Source of the DNA: Desulfobacteraceae bacterium
GTDB taxonomy: Bacteria; Desulfobacterota; Desulfobacteria; Desulfobacterales; Desulfobacteraceae
Direction of reading: 5' to 3'
DNA: 50,748 nt
NCBI GenBank assembly: GCA_024225635.1
Contig: JAAEMK010000088.1
Coordinates: forward strand, 1 to 50,748
A program made the position numbers and the translations under genes. This document shows positions 43,006-50,748 of the stretch, one piece after another (the stretch's first letter is position 1; the number at the start of each line of letters is the position of its first letter). Below the pieces are notes generated by a model, which was given only the letters and a program-made list of their open reading frames with translations, ran no database searches and had not been told where the DNA came from.

Positions 43006-43977
43006 TCAGTAAAGGCTGAATTTCTTCCTGTAGGCGGTGGGGGAGAGCCCTGTGATCTTTTTGAACAGCCTTCTGAATGAGCTGACATCCTCGTACCCGG
43101 CTGCATGGGTTATGCTGTCAATGGAGTCGCCGGTTGTCTCAAGCAGGGTGCGGGCTTTTCCTATGCGGAGATATTGGAGGTATTCAAGGGGGGTATCTCC
43201 GGTCGCCTTTTTGAATCGTCTGGCAAATGTCCGTTGGCCCAGGCCTGCCTTGTCCGCAAGCCGGGAGACGGCCATGGGGGCCGCGCTGTTTTCATTCATC
43301 CAGTGCTGGATTTGCAGGATCGTTTCGTCACCGTGGGTTGTGTTGATGCTGAATGTGGAGTAGGGGGTCTGGGATTTTCTCAGGGGATCGATCAGGAGGG
43401 TTTTTGATACGGACAGGGCAAGCTCGGGGGAGCCGAACCGTCCGGCAATATAGAGGGAGAGATCCATGTAGGCGGTGACCCCGCCCGCCGTGATGAAATC
43501 CCCCTCATCCACGAGCATTTTTTCCGGCTTGAGTATTACGTCCGGGTAGCGGGTTTGAAAATCCGCCGCCAGGTTCCAGTGGGTTGTGGCGGTTCTGTGG
43601 GAAAGAAGGCCGGTCTCGGCGGCCAGGAACACCCCCGCGCACACGGCGCAGATGCAGACGCCCCTTTGATGCCGGTCCCGGAGCCAGGCGATGAGCTGTT
43701 TGTCTGACAGGATGGGGCCGAGGTCGCCGAAAATAACGGGGATCATGATGATGGCAAGCTTGCCGCACTCCTCTTTACCCATATGGGGCTGAAGCTCGAT
43801 GCCGTTGAAACAGGTGACGGGCCGGTTGCCATGGGCGATGATCACCGGGTCGAACAGGGGGGCGGGCTGCTTTAACAGCCGTTGCCACTCCCGTGACGCC
43901 ACGGAAAGGATGTCAAACGCTCCTGTAACGCTCGACTGCATGCAGTTCTCAAGGGCCAGGATGCCGATTCTAATCAT
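43006..43977 (-). CDS. GlxA family regulator (DJ-1/PfpI domain plus AraC helix-turn-helix)
   Basis: This 323-residue protein combines an N-terminal DJ-1/PfpI amidase-like domain (IGILALENCMQSSVTGAFDI, CAVCAGVFLAAETGLLSH) with a C-terminal AraC-type double helix-turn-helix (ADKAGLGQRTFARRFKKATG, DVSSFRRLFKKITGLSPTAYR). Such regulators respond to amino-acid-like compounds, as in GlxA, ArgR of Pseudomonas and related families. ATG 43977 has AAAGGAACACC upstream. It is divergent from the isochorismatase-like gene, the likely target. Confidence 0.93.
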   Translation of the reverse strand: MIRIGILALENCMQSSVTGAFDILSVASREWQRLLKQPAPLFDPVIIAHGNRPVTCFNGIELQPHMGKEECGKLAIIMIPVIFGDLGPILSDKQLIAWLRDRHQRGVCICAVCAGVFLAAETGLLSHRTATTHWNLAADFQTRYPDVILKPEKMLVDEGDFITAGGVTAYMDLSLYIAGRFGSPELALSVSKTLLIDPLRKSQTPYSTFSINTTHGDETILQIQHWMNENSAAPMAVSRLADKAGLGQRTFARRFKKATGDTPLEYLQYLRIGKARTLLETTGDSIDSITHAAGYEDVSSFRRLFKKITGLSPTAYRKKFSLY

Positions 43978-44109
43978 GGTGTTCCTTTGGGTTGGGGGTA
44001 ATAATAGGGCGATTGTCCTATATCGCATCTTTTTTGTCAATACAGACACTTATCAAGGGGGAGCTTTGGGGATACAATCAGGGAAACATTAACAAAGGAG
44101 ATGAGGAAA

Positions 44110-44664
44110 ATGAATGATACCGCATTATTGCTGATTGATATCCAGAACGATTACTTTCCAGGGGGTAAAATGGAGCTTGAGGGGGCCGTGGAAGCCGGGG
44201 AGAAAGCCGCCGGGATATTGGCCCGGTTCCGGGAAAGAAAGCTGCCGGTGTTTCATATCCGCCATGAATCCGTTGGTGAGAACGCCGCCTTTTTCCTGCC
44301 GGGAACGGATGGACAGAAGATCAACGGCCTTGTTGCGCCTGAAGGGGACGAAACCGTGATCGTAAAGAATTTCCCCAACAGTTTTGCTAAGACCGGCCTT
44401 CTTGAGATGCTCAAGGCGCAAAAGATAGAAAAACTGGTTGTCACGGGGATGATGACGTTCATGTGCGTGGATGCCACCACAAGGGCGGCAAAGGACCTGG
44501 GATTTGACTGCACCCTGATCCATGATGCAACGGCGGCCCGGGCTTTGGAGTTCAATGGCCGGACGGTGACGGCGGACCAGGTGAAAACCTCTTTTTTCGC
44601 GGCCCTGGCCATGGTGTGTGACCGTGTGACAAGCTGTGGGGAATTCCTGAAATCGGAATCATAG
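44110..44664 (+). CDS. Cysteine hydrolase, isochorismatase family
   Basis: This 184-residue enzyme has the catalytic triad of the family: Asp in LLLIDIQNDYF, Lys in VKNFPNSF and nucleophile Cys in GMMTFMCVDATTRAAKDLGF. Members include nicotinamidases, isochorismatases and N-carbamoyl-type amidases; the exact reaction is not evident. AAAGGAG directly adjoins an ATG at 44101, so ATG 44110 (MNDTALL) with better spacing is preferred. It lies divergent from the GlxA-type regulator, which probably controls it. The kinase gene on the other strand ends seven bases after its stop. Confidence 0.9.
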   Translation: MNDTALLLIDIQNDYFPGGKMELEGAVEAGEKAAGILARFRERKLPVFHIRHESVGENAAFFLPGTDGQKINGLVAPEGDETVIVKNFPNSFAKTGLLEMLKAQKIEKLVVTGMMTFMCVDATTRAAKDLGFDCTLIHDATAARALEFNGRTVTADQVKTSFFAALAMVCDRVTSCGEFLKSES

Positions 44665-44670
44665 GAATCG

Positions 44671-47142
44671 TTAAACAGGCAGGGTGATGATGAATTTTGT
44701 TCCTTTTCCCGGAGTGGATTCAATGTTCATCTCACCGCCGTGATCTTCCACGATGATGAAATAGGACAGGGAAAGCCCTAAGCCGGTTCCCTTGTCCGTC
44801 TCCTTGGTTGTGAAAAACGGTTCAAAGATCCGCTTGCTGATCTTTTTATCCATTCCCGGACCATTGTCCTCGATCTCCATGCGAATCTTGTTTGTATCGT
44901 TTTTCAACCGGAGGGTCAGGCAGGGGGGCTTATCCGCCTGTCTGTGCTCTGCCATGGCTTCCGTGGCGTTTTTGAGGATGTTGAATATCACCTGCTGGAG
45001 CTTGCTGCCCTCGCAGGACACAAGGGGAAGATCCGGGTCATATTCCTTTATGATCCGGAATTGCCTGAAATCGTATTTCTTTTTCAGGTCATAGTCATTC
45101 TGGGCAAGCATCAGGGTTTTATCCATGATTTCATGGATATGCTGTTTGTGCTTGGATGAATCTTTTCTGGCAAAGCTGAGCATGTTCTCGACGATCTTTG
45201 CCGCCTGTTGGCCTGCTCTGTGGATTGACTGAAGGGTTTGAAGAACATTTCGCTTCTCCATGAAATCCTTGATGACCGGCAGCGTGGTGCCGGCTTCCAC
45301 TGCGGCTTTCTCATCCGCGGGAAAGGTGTTGGAAAACCGGTTCAGGAGCACCTGGGCATTCTGCATCATTCCGGCCAGGGGATTGTTGATCTCATGGGCC
45401 ATGCCTGCGGCCAGGCCGCCCACGGAGAGCATTTTCTCAGACTGAATCATCATCTCCCGGGACCGTTTTCTCTCGGTTATGTCGGTGGCGATCTCAAGCC
45501 TCACCAATCGTCCGTCGGTCCATCGAATCGCCTGGTCCCGGCATTCATACCACCGGTTCGTAACCGTATTCCTGAATTCCCACACATACACGCCGGTTGG
45601 ATTGCCATGGGCGTCCACAATTCTGTTATTGGTGCAAAAGTCGCACGGCCCGGACAGGTCTGACTGTATGCATTTCCAGCAGGTTTTTCCGATGATATCC
45701 CCCCATACTTCCCGTCCATGCTTGTTTATAAATAACACTTCATGGGTGTTCATATCGGAAATATAGACAAAGGAATCAAGGCTGTCCATGATGATCTGAA
45801 AGCGTTCGTTTGTCATCTGCATTTCTTTGCGCGCCATTTCAAGTTCCGTAATATCCATGGAAACGCCTCCCAGGAGAGGCGGTTTTCCGGGACGTTCGAT
45901 CCGGAATTTCTGGGTATTATAGAAATGCACGTCATTGTTTATATCGGGTATTTCTTCAAAGATGTTTTTATAGCCTGTTGAAAGAACCTCCCTGTCATCT
46001 GCAAGCACCGCCTCGGCCAGCTCCTTTGGGTAAATATCGGAAACGGATTTTCCAATCCAGTCTTTTTCGCCGAGAAGCTCCTTCATGCGCTTGTTGACAA
46101 ACAGGGTTGTGCTGTTTTCATCCTTGATAAATACTTTTAACGGAAGATAGTCCATGAACAGGGAAAAAAGCTCCTCGCTTTCCTGTAATTCAAGGTGCTT
46201 GGCCCATAATTCCCTTGTTTTTCTTTTTACCTGGGTCCGTGAGATGATGAGCGCGGTAGTGAAAATCAGAAGTAAAGCCATGGCGATCTGTAACAGGGCC
46301 TTAGCCCAGCCGGGGAACACTTCAACCGTCTTTTCAGCGATTTCGGCCTCAAAATATTTTTCCAGCAACCGGTAGTAGACGGAATCGTTGTTATCCTTGA
46401 GCTGCTTTAGGTGGGCGTTGATTCTTTCTTCAATATGCGGGTTCGGGGCGTTTTTCGGAAAGGCGAACTTGATGTCCATGGGCTGAAAAATCACCGATGT
46501 CTTTTTTACGGCAAATTTTTCCTCGTTCTTATCCCCGAAAGTTCTGCTTATCACCCCGGCATGGGCATGGTTGTTTTCCAGGGCTTTGAAAATGGTGGCA
46601 TACCCTTCAAGTTCCATGAACCTGCATTTTAAATCAAACTTGTCGGCGAGCTCCTTTATCCCGCCGGTTCCATCGAAATTGACACTTCCTTTACCAACGG
46701 CGATTGTTTTGTTGTTCAGGTCTGTTATGGATGCAATTCCATGGTTTTCTTTATTTACATAGAGCACCGACCAGCTTAAAAGCACGGGCGCTTCGGAAAA
46801 ATCATAGAACATGTTTCGTTTCGGGGTATCGGCGACATCGGGCATTATATCAATTTCCCGGTCTTTCAAACGCTTGAGCCCCTGGAGCCAGCTTCCCTGA
46901 ACATATTCCAGTTGCCAGCCTTCCTTGTCGGCTATGTATTCAAGCAGTTCCGGCCAGAATCCGGCAACCTTTCCGCTGTCGTTTATAAACAGTTTGGGTT
47001 TGTTGACATATATTCCGACCTTAACCGTCAAAGGTCCTTGGGCGGCTTCGCCCTGGGTAAGGGACACTTTGGGAATGATCAGAAAGAGAATGGTAATGAT
47101 GGGAATAAGACTGATTCTGATTATATGATTCATATGAAACAT
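44671..47142 (-). CDS. Hybrid sensor: periplasmic solute-binding domain, two PAS, histidine kinase
   Basis: The 823-residue membrane kinase starts with a signal/anchor (ISLIPIITILFLIIPKVS) and a family 3 solute-binding domain to about residue 270 (GIYVNKPKLFIND, FWPELLEYIADKEGWQLEYV). One membrane helix (ALLQIAMALLLIFTTALII) follows. Two PAS domains come next; the second holds TCWKCIQSDLSGPCDFC, a cysteine pair typical of deltaproteobacterial PAS sensors. HisKA (GLAAGMAHEINNPLAGMMQN) and ATPase ([24 protein letters not shown]) domains end it. An ATG at 47199 has a closer GAAGGA but too short spacing; 47142 is my choice. No response regulator is adjacent. Confidence 0.88.
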   Translation of the reverse strand: MFHMNHIIRISLIPIITILFLIIPKVSLTQGEAAQGPLTVKVGIYVNKPKLFINDSGKVAGFWPELLEYIADKEGWQLEYVQGSWLQGLKRLKDREIDIMPDVADTPKRNMFYDFSEAPVLLSWSVLYVNKENHGIASITDLNNKTIAVGKGSVNFDGTGGIKELADKFDLKCRFMELEGYATIFKALENNHAHAGVISRTFGDKNEEKFAVKKTSVIFQPMDIKFAFPKNAPNPHIEERINAHLKQLKDNNDSVYYRLLEKYFEAEIAEKTVEVFPGWAKALLQIAMALLLIFTTALIISRTQVKRKTRELWAKHLELQESEELFSLFMDYLPLKVFIKDENSTTLFVNKRMKELLGEKDWIGKSVSDIYPKELAEAVLADDREVLSTGYKNIFEEIPDINNDVHFYNTQKFRIERPGKPPLLGGVSMDITELEMARKEMQMTNERFQIIMDSLDSFVYISDMNTHEVLFINKHGREVWGDIIGKTCWKCIQSDLSGPCDFCTNNRIVDAHGNPTGVYVWEFRNTVTNRWYECRDQAIRWTDGRLVRLEIATDITERKRSREMMIQSEKMLSVGGLAAGMAHEINNPLAGMMQNAQVLLNRFSNTFPADEKAAVEAGTTLPVIKDFMEKRNVLQTLQSIHRAGQQAAKIVENMLSFARKDSSKHKQHIHEIMDKTLMLAQNDYDLKKKYDFRQFRIIKEYDPDLPLVSCEGSKLQQVIFNILKNATEAMAEHRQADKPPCLTLRLKNDTNKIRMEIEDNGPGMDKKISKRIFEPFFTTKETDKGTGLGLSLSYFIIVEDHGGEMNIESTPGKGTKFIITLPV

Positions 47143-47346
47143 TTCGCGGGATGCCTTTGAAGTGGTCTTGCAAAATTTGACATGGCTAAAAATGAGCATG
47201 TTCCTTCTTTTTCATTGCGCCTTTAAAAAATCGCCATACCCATGTGCTCCATGATCCTGTATGACGTTTAGCGCGCTATGATAGATAGGAAGTTGCTGTT
47301 TGTCAATAGGTTACGGACCTGGTTTTTGTTCGGAAACGGAAAATTG

Positions 47347-47463
47347 TTAAATTGGAAGCCTGATAATGAATTTTGTTCCTTTTCCCGGGGTGGATTCAAT
47401 ATTCATTTCACCGCCGTGATCTTCCACGATAATAAAATAGGACAGGGAAAGGCCCAGGCCGGT
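47347..47463 (-). pseudogene. Remnant of a histidine-kinase 3' end
   Basis: On the minus strand the reading [16 protein letters not shown]... to a TAA at 47347 gives 38 residues that match the end of the kinase at 44671-47142 at 36 positions by my count. Homology begins abruptly at 47463, nine bases after the diguanylate cyclase stop. It is a partial duplicate, or a second kinase whose body was removed. Confidence 0.85.
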
Positions 47464-47472
47464 TTGCCTGGA

Positions 47473-48609
47473 TTACGTTATGACCATGGCCTGGGTCTGG
47501 TTCCTCCCGTTGTTTTTGGCCCTGTAAAGCGCTGCGTCGGCTTCCATATGAAGGATTTCGCCCGGCTTTTGATGGCTGGGGATACAGGAGGCGATCCCTG
47601 AGCTGATGGTCACCCGGATTTTGAACTCCTCGTATGGTACCTGCATGGCCTCAATCTTTTGGCGAAGGGATTCCGACATCCGGATCGCATTTTGAGAATC
47701 GGTGCCGGGAAGTAAAATGGCAAACTCTTCACCACCGTATCTGACCACCACATCCGTGCACCGTTTGAAGGTCTTTTTGAATTCCAGGGTCACGGCTTTC
47801 AGGACTTCGTCCCCGGCCAGGTGACCATAGGTGTCGTTGACCTTTTTAAAAAAATCGAGATCAATGATGATTAACGTCAGGGGATTGCCCCCACGGGAAG
47901 CCCGTTTCCATTCAATATCGAAAATCTTGTTGAAATAGCGCCGGTTGTAGGCACCGGTCAGACCGTCCGTTTCGCTGATCCGTTCGAGTTCGTTGCTTTT
48001 CTCTTCCAGCTTGGCCTCGTTGGAAAGCGCATACCGGTATTCATTGAATCCTTTGAGCGTGACCATCACCATGTATGAAAAATAGCTCAAAAGGATCAGC
48101 AGGATGGGAAGTCCCTCTGGCTTGAAAAAGAAGAGAAGGGTTGCCGTCGGCAGCAACAGGATGGCAATGTAGGCCAATGCCAGACGCCTGTCCGGGATGT
48201 ATGAACTGGTGCCGCCGGAACATAACCCGGCTGTGGTCAGCAGCATCAAAAGTTTGAACTCGGAGTCGATGGGTTTTAAAATGGAAAAGGCAAACAGGAC
48301 GCTCCATATGGCTGCAGGCGAAAGAACAGTGAAGACCAGAAGATTAAAATTGAATCGGTAACGGTGGGGGGCCGGTTTCCGGTAATCGATCTGGTGTTTG
48401 ACCCGCAGAAAGCCGATTAAAGAAAACAGCGCCAGGACGGACCATGAAAAAAAAGGCTTGATCCTGTAAAGACCGGTGGAAAATATAATGATACTCCACA
48501 GGAGGATATAGATTGTAATGCCTATCCTGGAGCGGACCATCAGATCCCTGAGGATTCTGTCCTTGAAAGTGATCAAGGTTTGCCGTGTGTTGTTTTGGTT
48601 ATTATTCAA
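47473..48609 (-). CDS. Diguanylate cyclase, six-helix membrane protein with GGDEF domain
   Basis: This 378-residue enzyme makes cyclic di-GMP. The N-terminal half has six hydrophobic helices (for example LLWSIIIFSTGLY, LLMLLTTAGLCSG, PILLILLSYFSYMVMV) and the C-terminal half is a GGDEF domain with SETDGLTGAYNRRYF, the catalytic RYGGEEFAILLPG, and an inhibitory RxxD (RCTD) five residues before it. The start is TTG at 48609; an ATG at 48540 with AGGG is an alternative. Its stop is nine bases from the kinase remnant. The membrane part has no recognised ligand domain. Confidence 0.9.
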   Translation of the reverse strand: MNNNQNNTRQTLITFKDRILRDLMVRSRIGITIYILLWSIIIFSTGLYRIKPFFSWSVLALFSLIGFLRVKHQIDYRKPAPHRYRFNFNLLVFTVLSPAAIWSVLFAFSILKPIDSEFKLLMLLTTAGLCSGGTSSYIPDRRLALAYIAILLLPTATLLFFFKPEGLPILLILLSYFSYMVMVTLKGFNEYRYALSNEAKLEEKSNELERISETDGLTGAYNRRYFNKIFDIEWKRASRGGNPLTLIIIDLDFFKKVNDTYGHLAGDEVLKAVTLEFKKTFKRCTDVVVRYGGEEFAILLPGTDSQNAIRMSESLRQKIEAMQVPYEEFKIRVTISSGIASCIPSHQKPGEILHMEADAALYRAKNNGRNQTQAMVIT

Positions 48610-48731
48610 AATGCTGATATGCCTCTTATCCCCTCTGTTCGCGATATTCGCATAAAACGCACTCAGCTTTCATTCATACCAGCATTGGGACTGAAAATGC
48701 AAATTTTTGTCATTTCCGAGCGCATTGTTTC

Positions 48732-48763
48732 AGACCGCATTTTGTAGCCTGCGGTCTTTTTTT
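48732..48763 (+). terminator. Intrinsic terminator without an upstream gene
   Basis: The stem AGACCGCA / TGCGGTCT, with a 10-base loop and seven T residues after it, is a good Rho-independent terminator for plus-strand transcripts. The gene to the left reads on the minus strand, so it has nothing obvious to terminate. Confidence 0.6.
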
Positions 48764-48791
48764 CTTGCAATAGTCTTTGTTTGATTCTATA

Positions 48792-48834
48792 TATCGATAA
48801 TAAATTATCGTTTTACGGTATTTTATTATCGATA
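48792..48834 (+). promoter_or_regulatory. Symmetric operator upstream of the DUF2975/XRE pair
   Basis: Two 13-base arms, TATCGATAATAAA and TTTATTATCGATA, are exact inverted repeats 17 bases apart. Within the left part there is a further inverted repeat, CGATAAT-AA-ATTATCG. The site is 38 bases before the gene and is a likely binding site for the small XRE regulator encoded downstream. Confidence 0.6.
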
Positions 48835-48872
48835 AAGAATTGTTGATGTCATAGAAAAACAAGGAGAATGAC

Positions 48873-49421
48873 ATGAAAAAGAACAAAGAAAATGAGTTGA
48901 GAATCAGGGGTATGAGCCGGAAGCTTCGTAAATTATTTCAAATCGGTCTTTATCTTTTACCCGCCATGCCAATACTTTACTGGTTGTTCTATAACCACCT
49001 GCCGCCGATGATGCAGGACGGTGCCGTTGGGGATGGTGCTCCGGCATTTCTTGCGGTCAACAGCCGTGTGATTGCCTTTGCGGGTGAAATTCCAGCCATT
49101 CTGGTCATGCTGTTTGCACTAAAAAGCCTGAAGGCGCTTTTTTCCCTCTATGAGAAGGGTATTTATTTTGAGGCGGAAAATGTAAAGCAGTTCAGACTGC
49201 TGGGTAAACTGGCGTTATGGGGGGTACTCACGGATGCTGTCAACGAAACGTTTCTGATACTTGCAAAGACAATCAATAATCCGCCGGGCGAGAAGGTGCT
49301 GGCCATAGGTATAAGCAGTGACCATGTCAAACTGATGGTGGTTGCCTGTATCATCATGCTCATCGGTATGGTGATGGATGAGGGGCGCAAAATAAAAGAT
49401 GAAAATCAGCTGACGGTGTAA
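48873..49421 (+). CDS. DUF2975 membrane protein
   Basis: This 182-residue protein has four hydrophobic segments (LYLLPAMPILYWLFY, VIAFAGEIPAILVMLFALKS, LALWGVLTDAVNETFLIL, VKLMVVACIIMLIGMVM) and the DUF2975 pattern with LFSLYEKGIYFEAENVKQFR between helices 2 and 3. The function is unknown. ATG 48873 follows AAGGAG. Family members are nearly always followed by a small XRE regulator, as here, four bases on. Confidence 0.85.
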   Translation: MKKNKENELRIRGMSRKLRKLFQIGLYLLPAMPILYWLFYNHLPPMMQDGAVGDGAPAFLAVNSRVIAFAGEIPAILVMLFALKSLKALFSLYEKGIYFEAENVKQFRLLGKLALWGVLTDAVNETFLILAKTINNPPGEKVLAIGISSDHVKLMVVACIIMLIGMVMDEGRKIKDENQLTV

Positions 49422-49424
49422 TTT

Positions 49425-49637
49425 ATGTCCATAATTGTTAATCTGGATGTGATGCTGGCAAAACGCAAGTTGAAGTCCAAACAACTGGCTGAGATGATCG
49501 GTATCACGGAGCAGAATCTATCCGTACTGAAATCAGGGCGGGCCAAGGCGGTCCGGTTTACCACCCTGGACGCGATTTGCCGTGCATTGGACTGCCAGCC
49601 CGGCGATATACTGGAATTCGTCGATGAAAAGGAGTAA
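49425..49637 (+). CDS. Small XRE-type helix-turn-helix regulator
   Basis: The 70-residue protein has a Cro/C1-type helix-turn-helix covering most of its length: LDVMLAKRKLKSKQLAEMIG, ITEQNLSVLKSGRAKAVRFT and DAICRALDCQPGDILEF. It follows the DUF2975 gene by four bases, without a clear ribosome site, so translation is probably coupled. It most likely represses its own operon at the inverted repeat upstream. The pair is common in bacteria and its physiological role is unknown. Confidence 0.9.
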   Translation: MSIIVNLDVMLAKRKLKSKQLAEMIGITEQNLSVLKSGRAKAVRFTTLDAICRALDCQPGDILEFVDEKE

Positions 49638-49694
49638 TCACATGGGAGCGTTTGTTTGTGCCATATGGATATAAGTTGCAGGCGGCGGGAGTGG

Positions 49695-49868
49695 TGACTC
49701 CATTATGACAAGTTGGCAAAGGGATTTACCCTGCACCAGGCAAAATTCAAGGCGATCTGGGAGAATCCCCTGATCTCGAGCACATTTTCCATGATGCCAA
49801 GCACCACCATCCTCATGGCCAATGCGGCGGCAGCCATGGACAGGACGGCCCTTTCCTTATCAATCTTG
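49695..49868 (+). pseudogene. Possible fragment of an aldo/keto-reductase-like C-terminus
   Basis: The plus-strand reading LAKGFTLHQAKFKAIWENPL followed by ISSTFSMMPSTTILMANAAA resembles, from memory, the C-terminal part of aldo/keto reductases of sulfate reducers. It starts after a stop and loses the pattern after about 58 residues. No start or rest of the gene is visible. This needs a database search to confirm. Confidence 0.35.
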
Positions 49869-49872
49869 TTGA

Positions 49873-50124
49873 TCAACCGAATCTTTGGATACGTGATTTG
49901 TAGGTTCGCTTGTGCGAGAGGCCTCCTTGGTGTTGGGAAGGGCCTCTCCCGGCTGGAGGATTTTTCCCTTGTCCAAACTTACTTTTAACCGGTTCAGCCA
50001 AAACGGAAATAAATATTATTGTCAGGAAAATAGAGACAATATACTCTCCACAGTAAGCGTAGAAGACCCAGGATAATGCAACAAGTGCGCTGCAAACAAT
50101 TAAAAAGAGAATATTCTTAATCAT
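49873..50124 (-). CDS. Possible small membrane protein, 83 residues
   Basis: The N-terminal half has two hydrophobic segments (ILFLIVCSALVALSWVFYAY and IVSIFLTIIFISVL), and the rest is basic. There is no visible ribosome binding site before ATG 50124, and the last 30 residues look less protein-like. It follows a 40-codon frame on the same strand by 27 bases. It could be a small membrane protein or a chance frame in AT-rich DNA. Confidence 0.4.
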   Translation of the reverse strand: MIKNILFLIVCSALVALSWVFYAYCGEYIVSIFLTIIFISVLAEPVKSKFGQGKNPPAGRGPSQHQGGLSHKRTYKSRIQRFG

Positions 50125-50151
50125 AAGGAAAAGTCAAAGCTGGTAGCTGAA

Positions 50152-50274
50152 TTATGGTTTTTGGGGCCACCGTTCCCGGTCAAATTCGGCCAGGATTTGT
50201 TTTGCCGGATATATTTCATGTGAGGCTTTATCGGCTGCCTTTGCAATTGAGTCGTTTAATTCTGTCGTTAGCAT
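50152..50274 (-). CDS. Possible short ORF or gene end, 40 residues
   Basis: From ATG 50274 the reading MLTTELNDSIAKAADKASHE continues to WPQKP and a stop at 50152. The composition is protein-like and charged, but no ribosome site precedes it, so it may be the end of a decayed larger gene. I recognise no family. Confidence 0.25.
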   Translation of the reverse strand: MLTTELNDSIAKAADKASHEIYPAKQILAEFDRERWPQKP

Positions 50275-50748
50275 CAAAAACTGAGTCGATTATCATGTTT
50301 CTTTAACTCAAAGTCGATAAAAAAGCTGTGATGGAAAAGAAGATAGTTTTTTGAATAAATTGTATAGAGCCCAAGTCCTTTGGGGGGATATGCAGGTATA
50401 CAATCGTATGGATATCTTGATCGTCGATAGATTAATATTGACATCTGCGGTTTTCTATCATATTTCGTTAGAATCTGAATCGTATTCCATAAAATATTAA
50501 ATAATCGTCTCTATTTAGTGTTTGACCGAAAACTTCTTAAACCCCTATAAATAGCGGGTCTAACAAGATTGAAAAAATTGAAGTTTTTACTAAAAACGGC
50601 ACTTTACATTTACTTTCATTTCGACATGGGTTATGGTAACGTATTGATTTTAAAGGCCAGTGTGGCGTTTTAAACTATTTGTCGCGCTTTACTACTTTTG
50701 GATATTAAGTTAAAACTTCGAGGTCGCTTTGCGTAAAAAATATGAACC
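50275..50748. other. AT-rich right end of window, no gene seen
   Basis: About 470 bases of AT-rich sequence with many stops in all frames. No repeat array, RNA gene or strong promoter pair was recognised. The next gene probably starts beyond the window. Confidence 0.5.

Noticed and set aside
1-50748. tRNA, rRNA or CRISPR array
   Set aside because: No cloverleaf, rRNA-like or regularly spaced repeat sequence was recognised on either strand.

Overview
The window looks like the chromosome of an anaerobic, probably marine Desulfobacterota bacterium of the Desulfobacteraceae type. This is an inference from gene content and protein style: a two-subunit glycine decarboxylase with its own dihydrolipoyl dehydrogenase and an AGCS symporter, many solute-binding and sensor proteins, and a PAS domain with paired cysteines. 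No rRNA, tRNA, CRISPR array, integrase or transposase was seen. Base composition is moderately GC-rich, except for an AT-rich block from about 29.6 to 41.15 kb.

Layout. (1) 0.1-3.6 kb, minus strand: a large secreted protein (glycosidase-like barrel, seven calcium-binding FG-GAP/VCBS-type repeats, ASPIC/UnbV end) and a secreted cohesin/dockerin-like protein. (2) 4.1-9.1 kb, plus strand: a pentapeptide-repeat/K+-channel fusion, an HDOD protein, YaeQ, SlyX, YwbE and a chemotaxis receptor, closed by a perfect bidirectional terminator. (3) 9.2-29.6 kb: two copies of a glycine-cleavage cluster. Each has a divergent lpd, then agcS-gcvT-gcvH-gcvPA-gcvPB. Copy 1 also carries an Lrp-type regulator, lipB and lipA. 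Copy 2 keeps only scars of these: the last 28 bases of the regulator gene, and a lipB-lipA fusion remnant. Between the copies, on the minus strand, lie a double-ACT GcvR-like protein and a LivK-like binding protein. (4) 29.6-41.15 kb, AT-rich plus-strand island: an orphan 400-residue ORF; three tandem U32-family proteins, the middle one carrying the UbiV cysteine set; two unrecognised proteins; a small membrane protein; an SsuABC/ThiXYZ-like ABC importer; and a PLP aminotransferase. (5) 41.3-50.7 kb: a LysR regulator beside a broken LysR gene, a GlxA-type regulator divergent from a cysteine hydrolase, a hybrid solute-binding sensor kinase, a diguanylate cyclase followed by a 38-codon kinase remnant, a DUF2975/XRE pair with a symmetric operator, and a gene-poor end with small or decayed ORFs.

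How the genes fit together. Copy 1 is a self-contained glycine system: uptake (AgcS), likely sensing (Lrp-type protein, ACT-domain protein), cleavage (T, H, P1, P2, L) and lipoylation of H (LipB, LipA). Copy 2 must share the lipoylation genes of copy 1. Both copies have a promoter-like site and a hairpin just before the agcS ribosome binding site; the sequence has diverged but the pairing is kept.

The best candidate for an undescribed system is the AT-rich island. UbiU and UbiV carry out oxygen-independent hydroxylation in ubiquinone synthesis. Here a UbiV-like protein sits between two UbiU/TrhP-like proteins, with no other quinone genes nearby, followed by unknown proteins, an importer and an aminotransferase. 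I infer an anaerobic hydroxylation or modification pathway for an imported or amino-acid-derived small molecule, but the substrate cannot be read from the sequence.
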